In this document: positions 25,233 to 35,333 of the stretch, in pieces
Layout of the letters: every line of letters begins with the position of its first letter
How positions within the stretch are numbered: position 1 is the stretch's first letter
Source: Tenrec ecaudatus
Lineage: Eukaryota > Chordata > Mammalia > Afrosoricida > Tenrecidae
Assembly: GCF_050624435.1 (NCBI RefSeq)
Contig: NC_134539.1
Coordinates: forward strand, 143,378,025-143,442,024
DNA: 64,000 nt
Direction of reading: 5' to 3'
Position numbers and translations under genes: made by a program
Notes under the pieces: generated by a model
Database searches by the model: none
The model's input: the letters and a program-made list of their open reading frames with translations, nothing else
What the model was told of the DNA's origin: nothing

Positions 25233-25418
25233 GTAACTCACTGCCATCCAGTCGATTCTGACTCAGAGTGACCCTATACGGCAGGGTAGAACTGTCCCTG
25301 TGGATTCCCTTTCTGGGAGTAGAAAGCCTCATCTTTCTCTTTCAGAGAGGCTGGTGGTTTCAAACAGCTGACCTTGTAGTTAGCAGCCCAAAGTGTAACC
25401 CACTTCGCCACTAGGGAC
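25233..25418 (-). repeat. AfroSINE
   Basis: Antisense copy: GACTCAGAGTGACCCTATAC, GTGGTTTCAAACAGCTGACC and AACCCACTTCGCCACTAGGG. Confidence 0.92.
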
Positions 25419-25472
25419 AAGAGATGAGTCAGAAGAGGAGGAAGATCCCTGACTAAGCAAGCAGATGCTAGC

Positions 25473-25665
25473 CCAGTGGTTCTCCACCTTCCTCATGCTG
25501 TGACTCTTTCATACAGTTCCTCATGTGGTGGTGACCCCCCAACCATAACATTATTTTCATTGCTACTTACTCACTGTCATTTTGCTACTGTTATGAATCG
25601 GGCGACCCCTGTGAAAGGGTCATTCAACCCCCAAAGGGGTCATGACCCACAGGTTGACAACCGCT
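25473..25665 (-). mobile_element. SPIN hAT transposon (internal deletion derivative, about 193 bp)
   Basis: It has the SPIN ends CAGTGGTTCTCCACCTTCCT and ACCCACAGGTTGACAACCGC, and the SPIN blocks in antisense (CAGTTCCTCATGTGGTGGTG and CACTGTCATTTTGCTACTGT). TGCTAG occurs at both edges as the remnant of the 8-bp target duplication. It is non-coding. Confidence 0.92.
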
Positions 25666-25814
25666 CTGCTAGATGATGAACAAAAAGCAGCCTCAGTGCT
25701 TACTGGTGGCAACTTTACTGCGTTTGGGGTCTGGTAGGTCAGAGTCTTGGTCTACAATGATGAGTCAATGTCTGGCTCAACCAGAAAAAGAAAAATTAAA
25801 AGTCAGGTGTGGGG

Positions 25815-25880
25815 TGTGTGTGTGTGTGTGATGTGTGTGTGGTGTGCAGTGTGTGTGTGTGGTGTGTGTGTGGGGGGGGT
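25815..25880. repeat. (TG)n microsatellite
   Basis: TG-rich run with occasional TGTGGTG and GCAG interruptions, ending in a G tract. Confidence 0.9.
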
Positions 25881-25995
25881 GGAAGATCACAGTGTTGCCT
25901 GCAATTTGCTAGTTACTTCTTCAATCAACAGTAAATACCACTAAAAAATATCCCTTGCAGAGATACAGTGTAAACTGTCCACCTCCTGGCCCCTG

Positions 25996-26161
25996 CAAAA
26001 AAGCCCCAAACCTGCTGCCAGAGGTAATATCTACTCTTAGCAAACCTAAATAGAACTGCTCTTTAGGGTTTCTAAGACAGTCGACCCTTCTTCCTCAGGG
26101 TGTTTGATGGACTTGAACTCCTGAACTTGTGGTTAGCAGTCCAATATTTTAACTACAGGGG
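25996..26161 (-). repeat. AfroSINE, old
   Basis: Diverged antisense copy: CCCCAAACCTGCTGCCAGAG, TAGAACTGCTCTTTAGGGTT, GACTTGAACTCCTGAACTTG and AACTACAGGGG. Confidence 0.65.
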
Positions 26162-26789
26162 ACTTTAGAGGCATTATGGAACACTCAGAGGATAATGGCT
26201 CAGAATAAAAACGCCCCTCAAATGGGGTAACGAGGTTAAAGCAAATGAAGAAATCTATTATGGGTAAGGTACCTTCACACTTGTCAGCTGTCCCCATCAT
26301 ACTTCAGAAAGCGGGCTTTAAGTACCAATCATTTGCCTGAGGGCATAGTCAACAAGCGACTAGTTAGAACTTCACTTTGTCTAATTCTATCTCCGGTGTA
26401 TTCACTTCAACATCACTGTAGTCATCTTAAATCATCGCAAGCTTCCTGAAGAATTCCATTTAGAATTTTATAATTCCCCATTTATAATTCTCATTATATT
26501 TATTTTTAGGGTTTTTTATTGAGGGGTATGTATTGACATTTTTTTTGTATCAACATATTTAGTGGGAGTAAAATTCTCACCTTTCCCCTAAAAAGAAGGT
26601 GTACTAATTATAACCTTTTACTCGGAGAAGTTTGGGTCTCTAATTACATTTGGAAATAGTTACATGAATTGAAACTAGGGGCTTTGAAAACTTTGTGGAA
26701 AAAATGGAATTGAAAGAGAATGGTGTTTTTCCACACTTTTTTGAACCCATGCCCTGCTCCCCTGTCTGCCCTCCACCACTCGGTATAAA

Positions 26790-26991
26790 ACCCAAAAACC
26801 AAACTCACTGCCACCAAGTCAATTTTGACTCATTGCGACCCTCGAGGCAGGGTAGAAATGCCCCCTTTGAGTTTCTGAGACTGCAACGCTTTATGGGAGG
26901 AGAAAGCCGTGCTTTTCTCCCACTGAGGTGGCTGGTGGCTTTGAGCTGCTGACCTTACTAAAGAGCAATCCCCTACACCAGCAGGGCTCCT
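26790..26991 (-). repeat. AfroSINE
   Basis: Complete antisense copy with CCAAACTCACTGCCACCAAG, GACTCATTGCGACCC and the end CACCAGCAGGGCTCC. Confidence 0.92.
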
Positions 26992-27039
26992 CACCTTGGA
27001 GTAGTCTTAACTAACGCTACAGAATTATACTTGGCTCTT

Positions 27040-27188
27040 TAGCAGAAGACCTGGTATCACAGCGAGTTAACTTTGGGCTGGTAACTGGGTTGGACCCACG
27101 AATAACTCCTTGGAAAAAAGAGGAGGCTGCTTGCTGCTAGGGGCAATCTACTCTGTGTTGTCATCAACTGGAGGGCAGTGAGTTTGTA
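27040..27188 (+). repeat. AfroSINE, old
   Basis: Sense copy with poor identity: GACCTGGTATCACAGCGAGT, GGGCTGGTAACTGGGTTGGA and tail GAGGGCAGTGAGTTTG. Confidence 0.6.
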
Positions 27189-28659
27189 GCACAAGTTATA
27201 CAATAACCAACACATCAGTATCTAGTGAAAGTACCTTGAGTGGGAACCAAACACACCTGGGCCCAGAGAGATGAAATGCCCAGCTTCCAGGCTGATGTGT
27301 GGGCATTCTGTTTACCCTACTGTTTGTGAACGGATGCCGGGTTGCAATTAACCAATCCGCGGTGAAACGCAAAGCCTGACCCTAATTGTGAAAGCAGATT
27401 TTTCTTTTAATTAGAAGAAAAACATCTCATTCAAGTCTTATCTTTTGCAATGTATACCCACTACTCTGGGTCTTTTTTTTGGGGGGGGTGGGGAAATGCA
27501 CACATTTTACTGCAACAAATCTGAGTTTGCAAAAGAGGGACTGTTGACATGGGCTCTTTCAAGAGGACAGATTGTTATTTGCCTAAAAAGCGTAGCCTCT
27601 AAAGAGTTTCCACCAGCCATGGCTCTCGGGCACACCTCATGACCGTTCCCCACCTGGGCACCAGGCACATGAGACACCACACTAACAGTACACAGTGGGG
27701 GTCATTAAACAGAACCTGTGAAAATATGCCATGCCCAGATCTTGAATAATACTTGAAAAATATCACACACACACACATAACTTACTAATTTAGGTTCTTT
27801 CAACCAGGAGGAAAGAAAGGGGAAAAAAACTGATTGCCCACAAAATGTCCTCTCAGCACGGTGCCCAAATCCCATGGCCGTTGGAGGAAAGACCATCATC
27901 ACCAGCTGCATACGTGTCAAAATAAAGGGGAATCCGACTCTCTCGGTTTTTCTAAAACAAACAAACAAAAAACTATGATGGGAAGCCCGACAGCCCCACT
28001 GCCCCTCACCTGAAGAAAGAGCCCGTAAAGTTTCGAAAGCAGTTTCACCTCTGACCCACACGGGGTCTTCAAAAAGCGTCAGATTCCCACTGTGTGTAAG
28101 TTACTTAACGAAGTCCTGGTGCATACACGCAAGCCTGCCTGGGAATACCAAAACACCTGTAGGGCAGGTAAGCAGAATCAAGGCAAAAATGCTAACTCCC
28201 TCTCGAGTTCCTTTTCCAGAGTTTGGCTTTTTTTTTTTTTTTCTGACGTTCAAACCAGGATTGTAACGCGAGACGTGCCCTTCCCCAGGAGAGGTGCCTC
28301 TGCGCCCTTCTGGGGTCCCCGCCGCCGGGCAGAGCGGTGCCCAGCTGAGGGTCGGGTCGGCCAGCTGAGGTGGCCTCCCAGGGGCCCTGGGCCTTCTGGA
28401 AGCACCGAGGTGCCGCGCAGCGCCCACAGAAGTGCGCCGGGGCCGCTGTCCCGGACAGCCGGCTCGCCCGCAGGCCCTGGGGTGGCGGCCGCGCGGCGGC
28501 CACCCAGCGCTCCCGGCGGACTCGCGGCAGCGCGCACGGGGCCCCAGGCCGCCGCGCCCCCGGCTCGGACTCTGGCCCCCGCGGCCGGCGCGACCCTCCT
28601 GCGGCCCCGAGCCGGCCCGGCCCGAGCTGTCCCTCACCCCACGTTGCCGGGTCACTCAC

Positions 28660-28850
28660 CCCAGGGACAGCCAGCAGCAGCGCCAGCAGCAGCAGCCCGG
28701 CCGGCATGGCGGGCACTCGGTCCTGGCTCCGGGCCCAGCCGGCCGGCTCCGGGAGCGGTGCGGACGCGCAAGCGGGGGGAGGACCGGGCGGGGGCGCCGC
28801 GACAACAGCGCGGCAGAGGCCGGGCTTCAGCGTCCGCAGGACTGACTAGG
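28660..28850 (-). CDS. ERN1: ERN1 (IRE1-alpha) first exon: 5' UTR and signal peptide
   Basis: ERN1 encodes the ER-membrane kinase/endoribonuclease that senses unfolded proteins and splices XBP1 mRNA. On the minus strand, an ATG at 28707 in a GCCCGCCATGC context opens 16 codons reading MPAGLLLLALLLAVPG. They end in GGG at 28660, directly followed by the consensus donor GTGAGTGA. This is a hydrophobic signal peptide closely like the start of human IRE1-alpha as I recall it (MPARRLLLLL...), but without the two arginines of the n-region. Exon size, phase 0, the CpG island, and the position left of the snoRNA locus and TEX2 all fit ERN1. The coding part is 28660-28707; the 5' UTR start near 28850 is inferred from a TATA-like motif upstream. 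A GTG three codons upstream is in frame, but ATG is preferred. The identification depends strongly on synteny because only 16 residues are visible. Confidence 0.9.
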
Positions 28851-28854
28851 TGGC

Positions 28855-29110
28855 GGCGGCATCCCCATTCCCGGCCCTATAAGCGCGGGGTGCCGGCGCT
28901 GCTTCCGGTAGGGGCGGGGTTGTGGGCGGGGCCGGGGCGGGGTCAGCCTGGAGCCGGTCCAGAGGTCCGGGCCCACGCTAACGCCGAAGGGGCGTGGCCG
29001 GGGGCGTGGCCGGAGGCGGGCTGTTTATGATCCGGGCGGGCCCGGGAGCGGGACGGCCTTGAAGGCAGAGCGGCGAGGGGCGTGGCCTTGGGCGTGGCCG
29101 GCCTTGCTGT
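28855..29110 (-). promoter_or_regulatory. ERN1: ERN1 promoter, CpG-rich
   Basis: Reading leftwards, the promoter has four GGGCGTGGCC boxes (29090-29099, 29077-29087, 29002-29011, 28989-28999; KLF/Sp1-type), an ETS-type CCGGAAG (about 28902-28908 on the minus strand) and a TATA-like CTTATA at 28878-28883. That spacing puts initiation near 28850. The surrounding DNA from about 28300 to 29170 is CpG-dense. I did not see a classical ER stress element (CCAAT-N9-CCACG). Confidence 0.7.
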
Positions 29111-29836
29111 GGGCGGGGACGGGGCGGGACCGAGGGCGGAGTGGACCTCTGGCTGGCCCGGTTCTGGGGGCCTAGGTGACTGAAACCCAGGCCCGGAGGA
29201 AGCCAGCAGTCGCGCCACGTTGGCGTGCCGCCCTGGGCAGTGTCCCGAACGAAGGCTGCCCTCAGACTCGCTGCATCAGCCGAGATCAGAAGCCAGGACC
29301 TGGGGAGGGGTGCCCTTGAGTGCCCCTCCGGGGTTCATCTTCCTATCGCCAGCCACTTGACCCAGGTGACCTCCGGAGCAAGGGCTCAGCAGCTAGCAGG
29401 GGGGTCGCAGCTGTGCCTCATCTAATCCGAAGCTCCGCTCGTTCCCATCCTTAGCCCCAGGAATTCCCCTCATAGCATGGCCAATAGCCATCAGTTAGTT
29501 CCCATCGGGAAGAAACCAAGGCCAAGTCACCAAAAATCAATGCAGACGGCTCTCCGTTGGGCTCCTTGTGTCCTGTGTGCCTGTGGGGGCCTTGTTCTCT
29601 GTAGATGTCCTGTGACGTGTGTCACAGCTCACTAGACCCTATGATTGGAGGGACTGGGAAAGATGGAGGACTTATGGGGGGGGCTACTTGAGGATTATAG
29701 GTTATTCATCTGAATTGAGAACGTGGAAGCTGCTTGGTCACTGGTTCCACTGAGCAGGAAGAGGGTCACTCACAGAGTTTGTATCAAGACAGAATAAATT
29801 AAGTTTTGAAACCCAAGAAAAGGCATTTTACTTAAA

Positions 29837-29925
29837 AAAAATCATTTTATTGGGGGCTCGTGCCACTCGTCGCAATCCACCCATCCATCCGTGGTGTCAA
29901 GCACATCTGGCTGTGTTGAAAGGCA
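29837..29925 (-). mobile_element. LINE 3' end, copy e (short)
   Basis: ATTTTATTGGGGGCTCGTGC is the reverse complement of the GAGCCCCCAATAAAAT end seen in copies a and b. Only about 90 bp were inserted. Confidence 0.8.
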
Positions 29926-29943
29926 TTTTCCATTTGCTGCTCC

Positions 29944-30310
29944 CGTTACGTGTCATCAAGTCAGTCCAACTCATAACAGCCCTGTGAACTACAGAAGAAA
30001 AATAGCCTGATCCCACACCACCCTCACAATTGTTTCTTGTTTTGTTTTTTGCAGCCACTGTGTCAATCCATCTTGTTGAGGGATTTCCTCTTTGTCGCCG
30101 CCCCCTCCTTTACCAAGCATGACAGCCTCTTCCAAGGACTGGCCTCTCCTGATACATGTTCGAAGTCCATGAGCTGGAGTCTCGCCACCCTTGTTTCTAC
30201 AGAGTGTTCTGGCAGGGCTTCTGCCAACACAGATCTGTTTGTCCTCCCGGCAGTACACGGTGCTTTAAATCCTCTGGGCAGTACCACAATTCAAATGGAC
30301 TCATTCTTCT
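29944..30310 (-). mobile_element. RTE/BovB-type LINE, 3' portion
   Basis: Antisense RTE: CAGTCCAACTCATAACAGCC is the tail equivalent of GTCGCTATGAGTCGGAA. It also has TTACCAAGCATGACAGCC, TTCTGGCAGGGCTTCTGCC and a further upstream coding-derived stretch. No open frame is intact. Confidence 0.82.
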
Positions 30311-30318
30311 GGGGTCTT

Positions 30319-30935
30319 AGGAACCTTGGTGGCAGTGTCGGGAAGCAGTGGACTGACTGCTAACCACAAGGTCAGTGGTTTAAATCCACCAGCAGCTCCT
30401 CAGGAGGAACATGAGGGTCTCCACTCTCTGAAAGACTTACAGCCTCACTCGAACAGTCAAAACTCTGTCGGTCGGTTGGTCCCCTCTCTGATGCATGCTG
30501 GACCTGACCTGGTTTTCAACATTTCTGTAGTTTTGTATTTGTTTGTTCCTACTAGGGTGTATCTCAGAGGTGTTATGTCATTGGAGGTCACCCTTAGGAA
30601 GCTGTGTTATATGTTTCTCTGTGTTTCGGTCTACGAAACCCCGGGATTGATGAACCTATAGGGAGAGCAAGTAGAATAAGGGGGTGGGAGTGGGGGAGTT
30701 ACAGAGGTGGTGGTGGGGGTGTCGAAGAGAGCCGATGTCAAGGAGTCCAGAAAGAAAAACAATGTTTGGAAAACGGATTGTGGTAGCATTTCTACAATTC
30801 TGCTTGATGTCATTGAACTACGGAATGCTATGTGTATTAACTCCCAATTATAAAAATTTTTAAAAGATTTACAGCCTCATAAACCTTATCTAGGGTTGCT
30901 ATGAGTTGAATGGCCTCCATGGTAGGGGGCTACAT
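30319..30935 (+). repeat. AfroSINE split by an insertion
   Basis: The head and middle are at 30319-30447 (GGAACCTTGGTGGCAGTG, CTAACCACAAGGTCAGTGG). The tail resumes at 30863 (AGATTTACAGCCTCATAAAC, GGGTTGCTATGAGTTGAATG). The break falls in the AAAGATTTACAGCC motif, and that motif is duplicated on both sides of the insert. Confidence 0.85.
30448..30862 (+). mobile_element. 415-bp retroposed element inside an AfroSINE
   Basis: It is flanked by AAAGACTTACAGCCTCA (30431-30447) and AAAGATTTACAGCCTCA (30863-30879), a 17-bp target duplication with one mismatch. The element ends TTAACTCCCAATTATAAAAA plus T/A, as in a LINE 3' end. The family was not recognised. It includes a G-rich stretch at 30680-30722. 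Confidence 0.8.
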
Positions 30936-31150
30936 AGCATACTAGGAGAAAAAGATAAAATCCCACTTTGTCTGTTTCTGACTTGTTCCCATGACAGTCT
31001 AAAGATTTTCAGGATCGTGGGGAAAGCAGTAAACATGGCTAGAGAATACCACAAGGAAGTCTCGGGGTTGGGGACGGACCACCTGATGCACTGCGGATCG
31101 AACCCACCCACCACAACTGACACATGCTCATAGGAGCCACAGCCGGGACC

Positions 31151-31316
31151 AGTTGCCACTGAATCAGTTCCCCGCATCCAAGCAGAACAGAGCTGCCGTT
31201 GGTGATTGAGCTTTCGGGAAGCAGATCTCCAAACCTTTCTTCCAAGTCTCAAACCTCCAACCTTTCACTTGGAAGCCAAGCACGTGAACGAGCTGCACCA
31301 ACCAGCCACTCCTCAC
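31151..31316 (-). repeat. AfroSINE, old
   Basis: Diverged antisense copy: GTTGCCACTGAATCAGTTCC, GAAGCAGATCTCCAAACC, AACCAGCCACTCCTC. Confidence 0.5.
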
Positions 31317-32049
31317 AGGCAGCAAGAGCCCATTGCCAGCCTGGATCTATCTCAGGTAAGGGAGGTAAATCCATCCGCGGCTGAAGAACCGGGCACACCA
31401 GTTACAGCGTGGCAGGACCACAAGGGACCCGCCCAGAGAGAAATGGGAGCCAGAGGTGGCTTCAACCCTCAAATTTCTAACAATTGACAAAGAGACTGAC
31501 TGGCTGTGACCTGAAGGCTGTTATTGCCTTGACATAACTTCAAACCTAAACAGGAACTAGCCCCAGGGTCACCTTGTAGCCAACAGGCTCAACAAATAAA
31601 AAGCACAGAGCTGCTTTTAACAATCGCCTGTCTGGGACTAAGTCAACAACAGCTACTTTCCAACGCCATAAAGGGGCTGGGAAAGGAGAGGAATGGCAGC
31701 AGGACCCCACGATCAAGAGAGTGCCCACCCACTGTGGAGGATGGAAGCAGTGCCGCCCCACAACTTGGGTAAGAAAGTGTGGGAAGGGAACTGAAACTGC
31801 TGCGTAAAGCTTCACCAAGAACCCAGAAAAATAACATTTTAAGAAAGAGAGAGGGTGTGATGAATTTTGGCCGCCGCGACATCGGAGGTCACGTTTTGAA
31901 GAGGGCGGCCTGCGTGTCCCAGTGGAAAGGGAGAGGTTGGGGCCCGGGAGAGGGATGTGCAGGGCAGGGCCCCATCACTGCTGGGTAGTGTGGTCACGTG
32001 CCGGGGAGGAGTGACCGTGGCGACATCAACATCGGGAGGGACTCTTTAA

Positions 32050-32168
32050 CTACTGTCTGTATTCGCATATAAGCCGAGTTTTTCAGCACTGTTTTAAATG
32101 CAGTTTTTGTGGTGAAATTAGGCGCCGCGGCTGATAGTCGGGTCGGCTTATACTCGAGTATGTGTGGC
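32050..32168. mobile_element. Palindromic-ended MITE, copy 2
   Basis: The ends TTCGCATATAAGCCGAG and GGTCGGCTTATACTCGAGTA form an inverted repeat. The interior CAGTTTTTGTGGTGAAATTA and the adjacent TCAGCAC block match the copy at 14325-14440. It is about 119 bp and non-coding. Confidence 0.78.
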
Positions 32169-32261
32169 ATCACCTGTCCAGCTTGCAAGCTGACCACAGG
32201 GTCTGAGTAAAGGAGAAGTTTGACTGAAAATCACTACTTTCACATCCCTTCTCTAGAGAGA

Positions 32262-32312
32262 GCATGTGTGTGTGTGTGTGTGCGTGTGCATGCGTGCGCG
32301 TGTGTGTGTGTC
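32262..32312. repeat. (TG)n microsatellite, interrupted
   Basis: TG units with GCGTG and CATGCG interruptions, so alternating purine-pyrimidine throughout. Confidence 0.9.
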
Positions 32313-32894
32313 AAACAGGGTAGGTCGAGGTGAGGAACATTCAGTCCTGGAACTCTGGCTGCTTTGTTACAATTCAAAATGTCACCATGACCCTTGTGTG
32401 CACAGCAAATAAGACGCAAAGGGGAATGCTGACTTCCATCTAACTCATAAATCCGTAAAGAGCCTGGAAAGGAGAAAAATCAGTGTCCCAGAGGCTGAGC
32501 CAGGTGTTGGGTCCAATCACCAGGCCTGCCTGTGCTGTTTCAAGGTCTCACGGTTTCTTCTACCCAGTTTGGCTGTTCTGAAGTCTAAATAGAGTAACTA
32601 GTTCTTGTGTTTTGTGAGCTTCACATGACTGGCCAGCTCAGACTGATAAGCACTGGTTTTACTTATAGGGGTGTTGCTTTAATCTCAATGCCACAAGCGG
32701 GGGGAAAAAACGCCTTTTTGTTTCTGATAACGCTGAAGCTGGCATCACAGATGCACCACGAGGACGGAAAGGGAAGCTTCTTCAGCGCGTCTTTGAACAA
32801 TTGACCTTCTCATCTAAGAAATATGGAAATGAGTGCTAGGCGACTTACTTGGAAGTCCTATTGAATGACACACATTCACCGAGGCACTATGGAA

Positions 32895-33265
32895 GACCAA
32901 AGAACCATCGAAGCATGGATTAGGGTCTGGCAAAGAACACTGAAAGTATCACAGAGTGCCAAGAGCACAAACAGGTCTGCCTTCTACCAAGTATAGCCAG
33001 AATGCTCCTCCAGCAAGGATGGCAAGAGACTTCAGGAGAGATCAGTCCCTGGAGGGGGAGGACACCATGCTTGGAAAAGTGGAAGAGGGCAGGGACAAAA
33101 GAGGAAGACCCTTTCACAAGGCGGATTGACAAGGTGGCTGGAACAATGGGCTCAACCTTAAGAAGACTTGTGAGCTGGCACAGGATTGGCACTGTTTGGT
33201 CCTGTTGTACCCAGGGTCACTATGAGTCGGAACCAAACACATGGCACCTGACAACAGCAACAATA
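32895..33265 (+). mobile_element. RTE/BovB-type LINE, RT C-terminus and tail
   Basis: It has TATAGCCAGAATGCTCCTCC, CCATGCTTGGAAAAGTGGAA and AAAAGAGGAAGACCCTTTCA, then the tail GGTCACTATGAGTCGGAACC and GCACCTGACAACAGCAACAA. Translated, the coding remnant corresponds to the last part of the reverse transcriptase but is frameshifted. The tail is the same sequence that ends AfroSINEs. Confidence 0.88.
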
Positions 33266-33334
33266 GCAAAGCCTCCTAAACCATGAGAGATTATATGTCT
33301 TATCATTAAAGCCAAAGCGGGGGGGACACAATTT

Positions 33335-33422
33335 TGAGGGTGGCATAGGATTGGGCAAGGTTTCATTCTGTCGTACATAGGGAGAGTTGGGACTGACCAA
33401 CGGCACCTCAACTCAACAACAA
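33335..33422 (+). mobile_element. RTE tail fragment
   Basis: A second 3' end directly downstream: CATTCTGTCGTACATAGGGA, GTTGGGACTGACC and GGCACCTCAACTCAACAACA. Confidence 0.7.
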
Positions 33423-33531
33423 AGCAAAGGTCACATCTTAGTGTAAAGATACACCTTTTTGTCACCAAGATTTACATATATAAATTGACCCTATGTACAA
33501 TATGATGGCTTAGGCCAGGTACACCACAGCC

Positions 33532-33723
33532 CAGTGGTTCTCAACCTGTGGGTCATGACCCCTTTGGAGGTTGAACAACCCTTTCACAGGGTTGCCCAAT
33601 TCATAGCAGTTGCAAAATTACAATTATGAAGTAGCAACGAAAATCATGTTATGGTTGCGGGGTCGCCACGACAGGAGGAACTGGATGAAAGGGTGGCGGC
33701 GTGAGGACGGTTGAGAACCACTG
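33532..33723 (+). mobile_element. SPIN hAT transposon (192 bp)
   Basis: The inverted ends are near perfect: CAGTGGTTCTCAACCTGTGG and GGTTGAGAACCACTG. Inside are GGTCATGACCCCTTTGGAGG and AAGTAGCAACGAAAATCATG. Flanks CCACAGCC and GCCTAGCC agree at five of eight positions, so the duplication has decayed. Confidence 0.95.
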
Positions 33724-33812
33724 GCCTAGCCATTACAGGGACACCGTTGCTCTTTCATCTTTGTTCTTGAAATATGCAGATTTCCCCGATGTCCTTTGAT
33801 TTCCCCCTCCCC

Positions 33813-33913
33813 CCTAAACTCAGAGCAGGTAGAGTAAACTACTCCTTAGAGTTTCGGAGGCTGTAAATCAGGAGCAGACAACCTCATCTTTTCTCCCTCA
33901 GAGTCGTTGGTGG
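33813..33913 (-). repeat. AfroSINE, fragment
   Basis: Antisense middle part only: TAGAGTTTCGGAGGCTGTAA and TCATCTTTTCTCCCTCAGAG. It is cut by the next copy. Confidence 0.65.
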
Positions 33914-34071
33914 ACTGCCATCTGATGGCCCTATAGGGCCAGGGAGAACATAACTCTTGGTGGGAATAGAAAGCCTCGTCTTTCTCTTGAGGAGCAGCTG
34001 GTGGTGGTTTTGAACCGCTGACCTTGAGGTTAGCAGCCCACATGGTAACCCACCAGGGCACCAGGGCTCCT
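33914..34071 (-). repeat. AfroSINE
   Basis: Antisense copy with ATGGCCCTATAGGGCCAGGG, GGTTTTGAACCGCTGACCTT and the end GGCACCAGGGCTCC. Confidence 0.85.
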
Positions 34072-34741
34072 TGCTCCCATAAGTGCTGTTAATCACCCCG
34101 GCCTGGACTCCTTTTTATTTTGGCAAATGTTGCCCTCTGGTGGCCGAAATTAGGACCCAGCTTTTAACGGCGTTTGATCTTGTCTCATTGGTTAAAGTCC
34201 CTTACTTTTTAAACTGATTGGAGGTTGGTTGGCTTGCAGATAACTGTGGTGGGCGAGTAGCTCCCTTTGAAGGGGACTTGAAAAGAAACTCGGGTAAAAC
34301 CAGAAAGGGAGTTCATGGAAGAAAGTTCTAGTAACATCTCAAAGCAGAAGTGCCTTCAGAATAAATAAATTAGTTTTTGTGATCTCCTCTTCCCTGCCCT
34401 AAGATCCGCTGCTACTACTTCCAAGCAGAGTGACAGCACCTATGAGGCCCTTGCAGAGTCAATAAAAGGCGGAGGAAGAGCCTCTGATAGCAAGCTCAGT
34501 GAATGTCCCCTCCGCACCATGATGCTTGAGGGAAAAGAAAACAAACGTGTTTGCCACCGAAGGCCATTTGGGTCTTAGGTAAACAGAACTTTGGCGTTCT
34601 GTTCCGGGAGGACTGGAGTTGAAACGCTGGAGAGCGATTTCAAAGCGACTTCTCTTTACCCAGAATGCCACTCCCCTCCCCACGTGCCTTCTTGGATGGC
34701 AACGGCAAGTCTTTCTCAGTATCACGGCTGATATTTGTCTC

Positions 34742-34921
34742 AAAAGAAACAAACCAAACCCACTGCCATGCACTCCATCCCGACTCAAAGCAGCCCTAGA
34801 GGACGGAGGGAACCGCCTCCGTGCATCTCTGTGGCTGTCAGTCTTTACTGGAAGGTGCCTGGTGGGTTTGAACGGCTGACCTCACTCACAGCTCACCCCC
34901 ACGGCACCAGTAGGGCTCCTT
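34742..34921 (-). repeat. AfroSINE
   Basis: Antisense copy: CCAAACCCACTGCCATGCAC, GCTGTCAGTCTTTACTGGAA, GGGTTTGAACGGCTGACC and AGTAGGGCTCC. Confidence 0.9.
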
Positions 34922-35039
34922 GAATAGTCATGGGTGTTTGCTATTGTTGAGCAATTTGCAAGTATGAGAAGACTTCAAAGAGTTTGTGGGATTAAGAGAT
35001 CATGAAATGGTTTCACAGACTTTGAAGCCCCTCAAACCT

Positions 35040-35192
35040 GCTTTATAGGCTCATCCCACCTTATCTGCCCAACAATTTCGACAAGGTAGGTGTTACCGGC
35101 CCATTCTACAGAAGAGACATTGACACTGAAGGTTTGAAGCCCGGAAAATCACACGCAGCTAGTATGAGGCAGGACCAACGTTAGAAACCAGT
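35040..35192 (-). repeat. MIR SINE fossil
   Basis: Good antisense MIR: GACAAGGTAGGTGTTACC, CCCATTCTACAGAAGAGACA, GAAAATCACACGCAGCTAGT. Confidence 0.8.
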
Positions 35193-35333
35193 TGTTGACG
35201 CAAGGTCCCCACTTGTCTAGCCAGGACGTTGCCCGCTAACTGGGTGAGGGGAACTGTCACAGGTGCCACCATTAGCTACGAGACCCTCTTGTCCCTGCCC
35301 ACAGTATTAGGACCTGGTACTGAGACGAATCTG

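Larger units (their letters stand above)
1..28659 (-). other. ERN1: ERN1 intron 1 (partial), no coding exon seen
   Basis: Everything left of the ERN1 first-exon donor is intron 1 of ERN1, which is transcribed leftwards. I looked on the minus strand for the next ERN1 coding exon (start of the luminal domain) and saw none, so it is probably left of the window. Apart from the repeats listed separately, the stretches 866-2245, 2711-4298, 5446-5760, 8600-10210, 11153-12653, 14450-16120, 17440-18545, 23000-24880 and 27190-28650 hold only unrecognised, non-coding-looking sequence. Open frames there are short, overlap on both strands and lack protein-like composition. Confidence 0.8.

Noticed and set aside
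1-28000. Further ERN1 exons in the left part
   Set aside because: No minus-strand segment with luminal-domain residues and splice sites was recognised. Intron 1 is long, so exon 2 is probably outside.
28192-28659. Extension of the ERN1 signal peptide as a 170-residue open frame
   Set aside because: A strong donor GTGAGTGA directly follows codon 16. The downstream residues are GC-island noise, unlike the IRE1 luminal domain.
28092-29030. A 312-codon open frame on the plus strand through the ERN1 CpG island
   Set aside because: It is P/A/G/R-rich with low complexity, as expected of stop-poor GC-rich DNA, and is antisense to the ERN1 exon. It has no homology signal, and its start lies in ordinary intron.
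28855-29170. ER stress element or UPR element in the ERN1 promoter
   Set aside because: No CCAAT-N9-CCACG or TGACGTGG was found near the predicted start.
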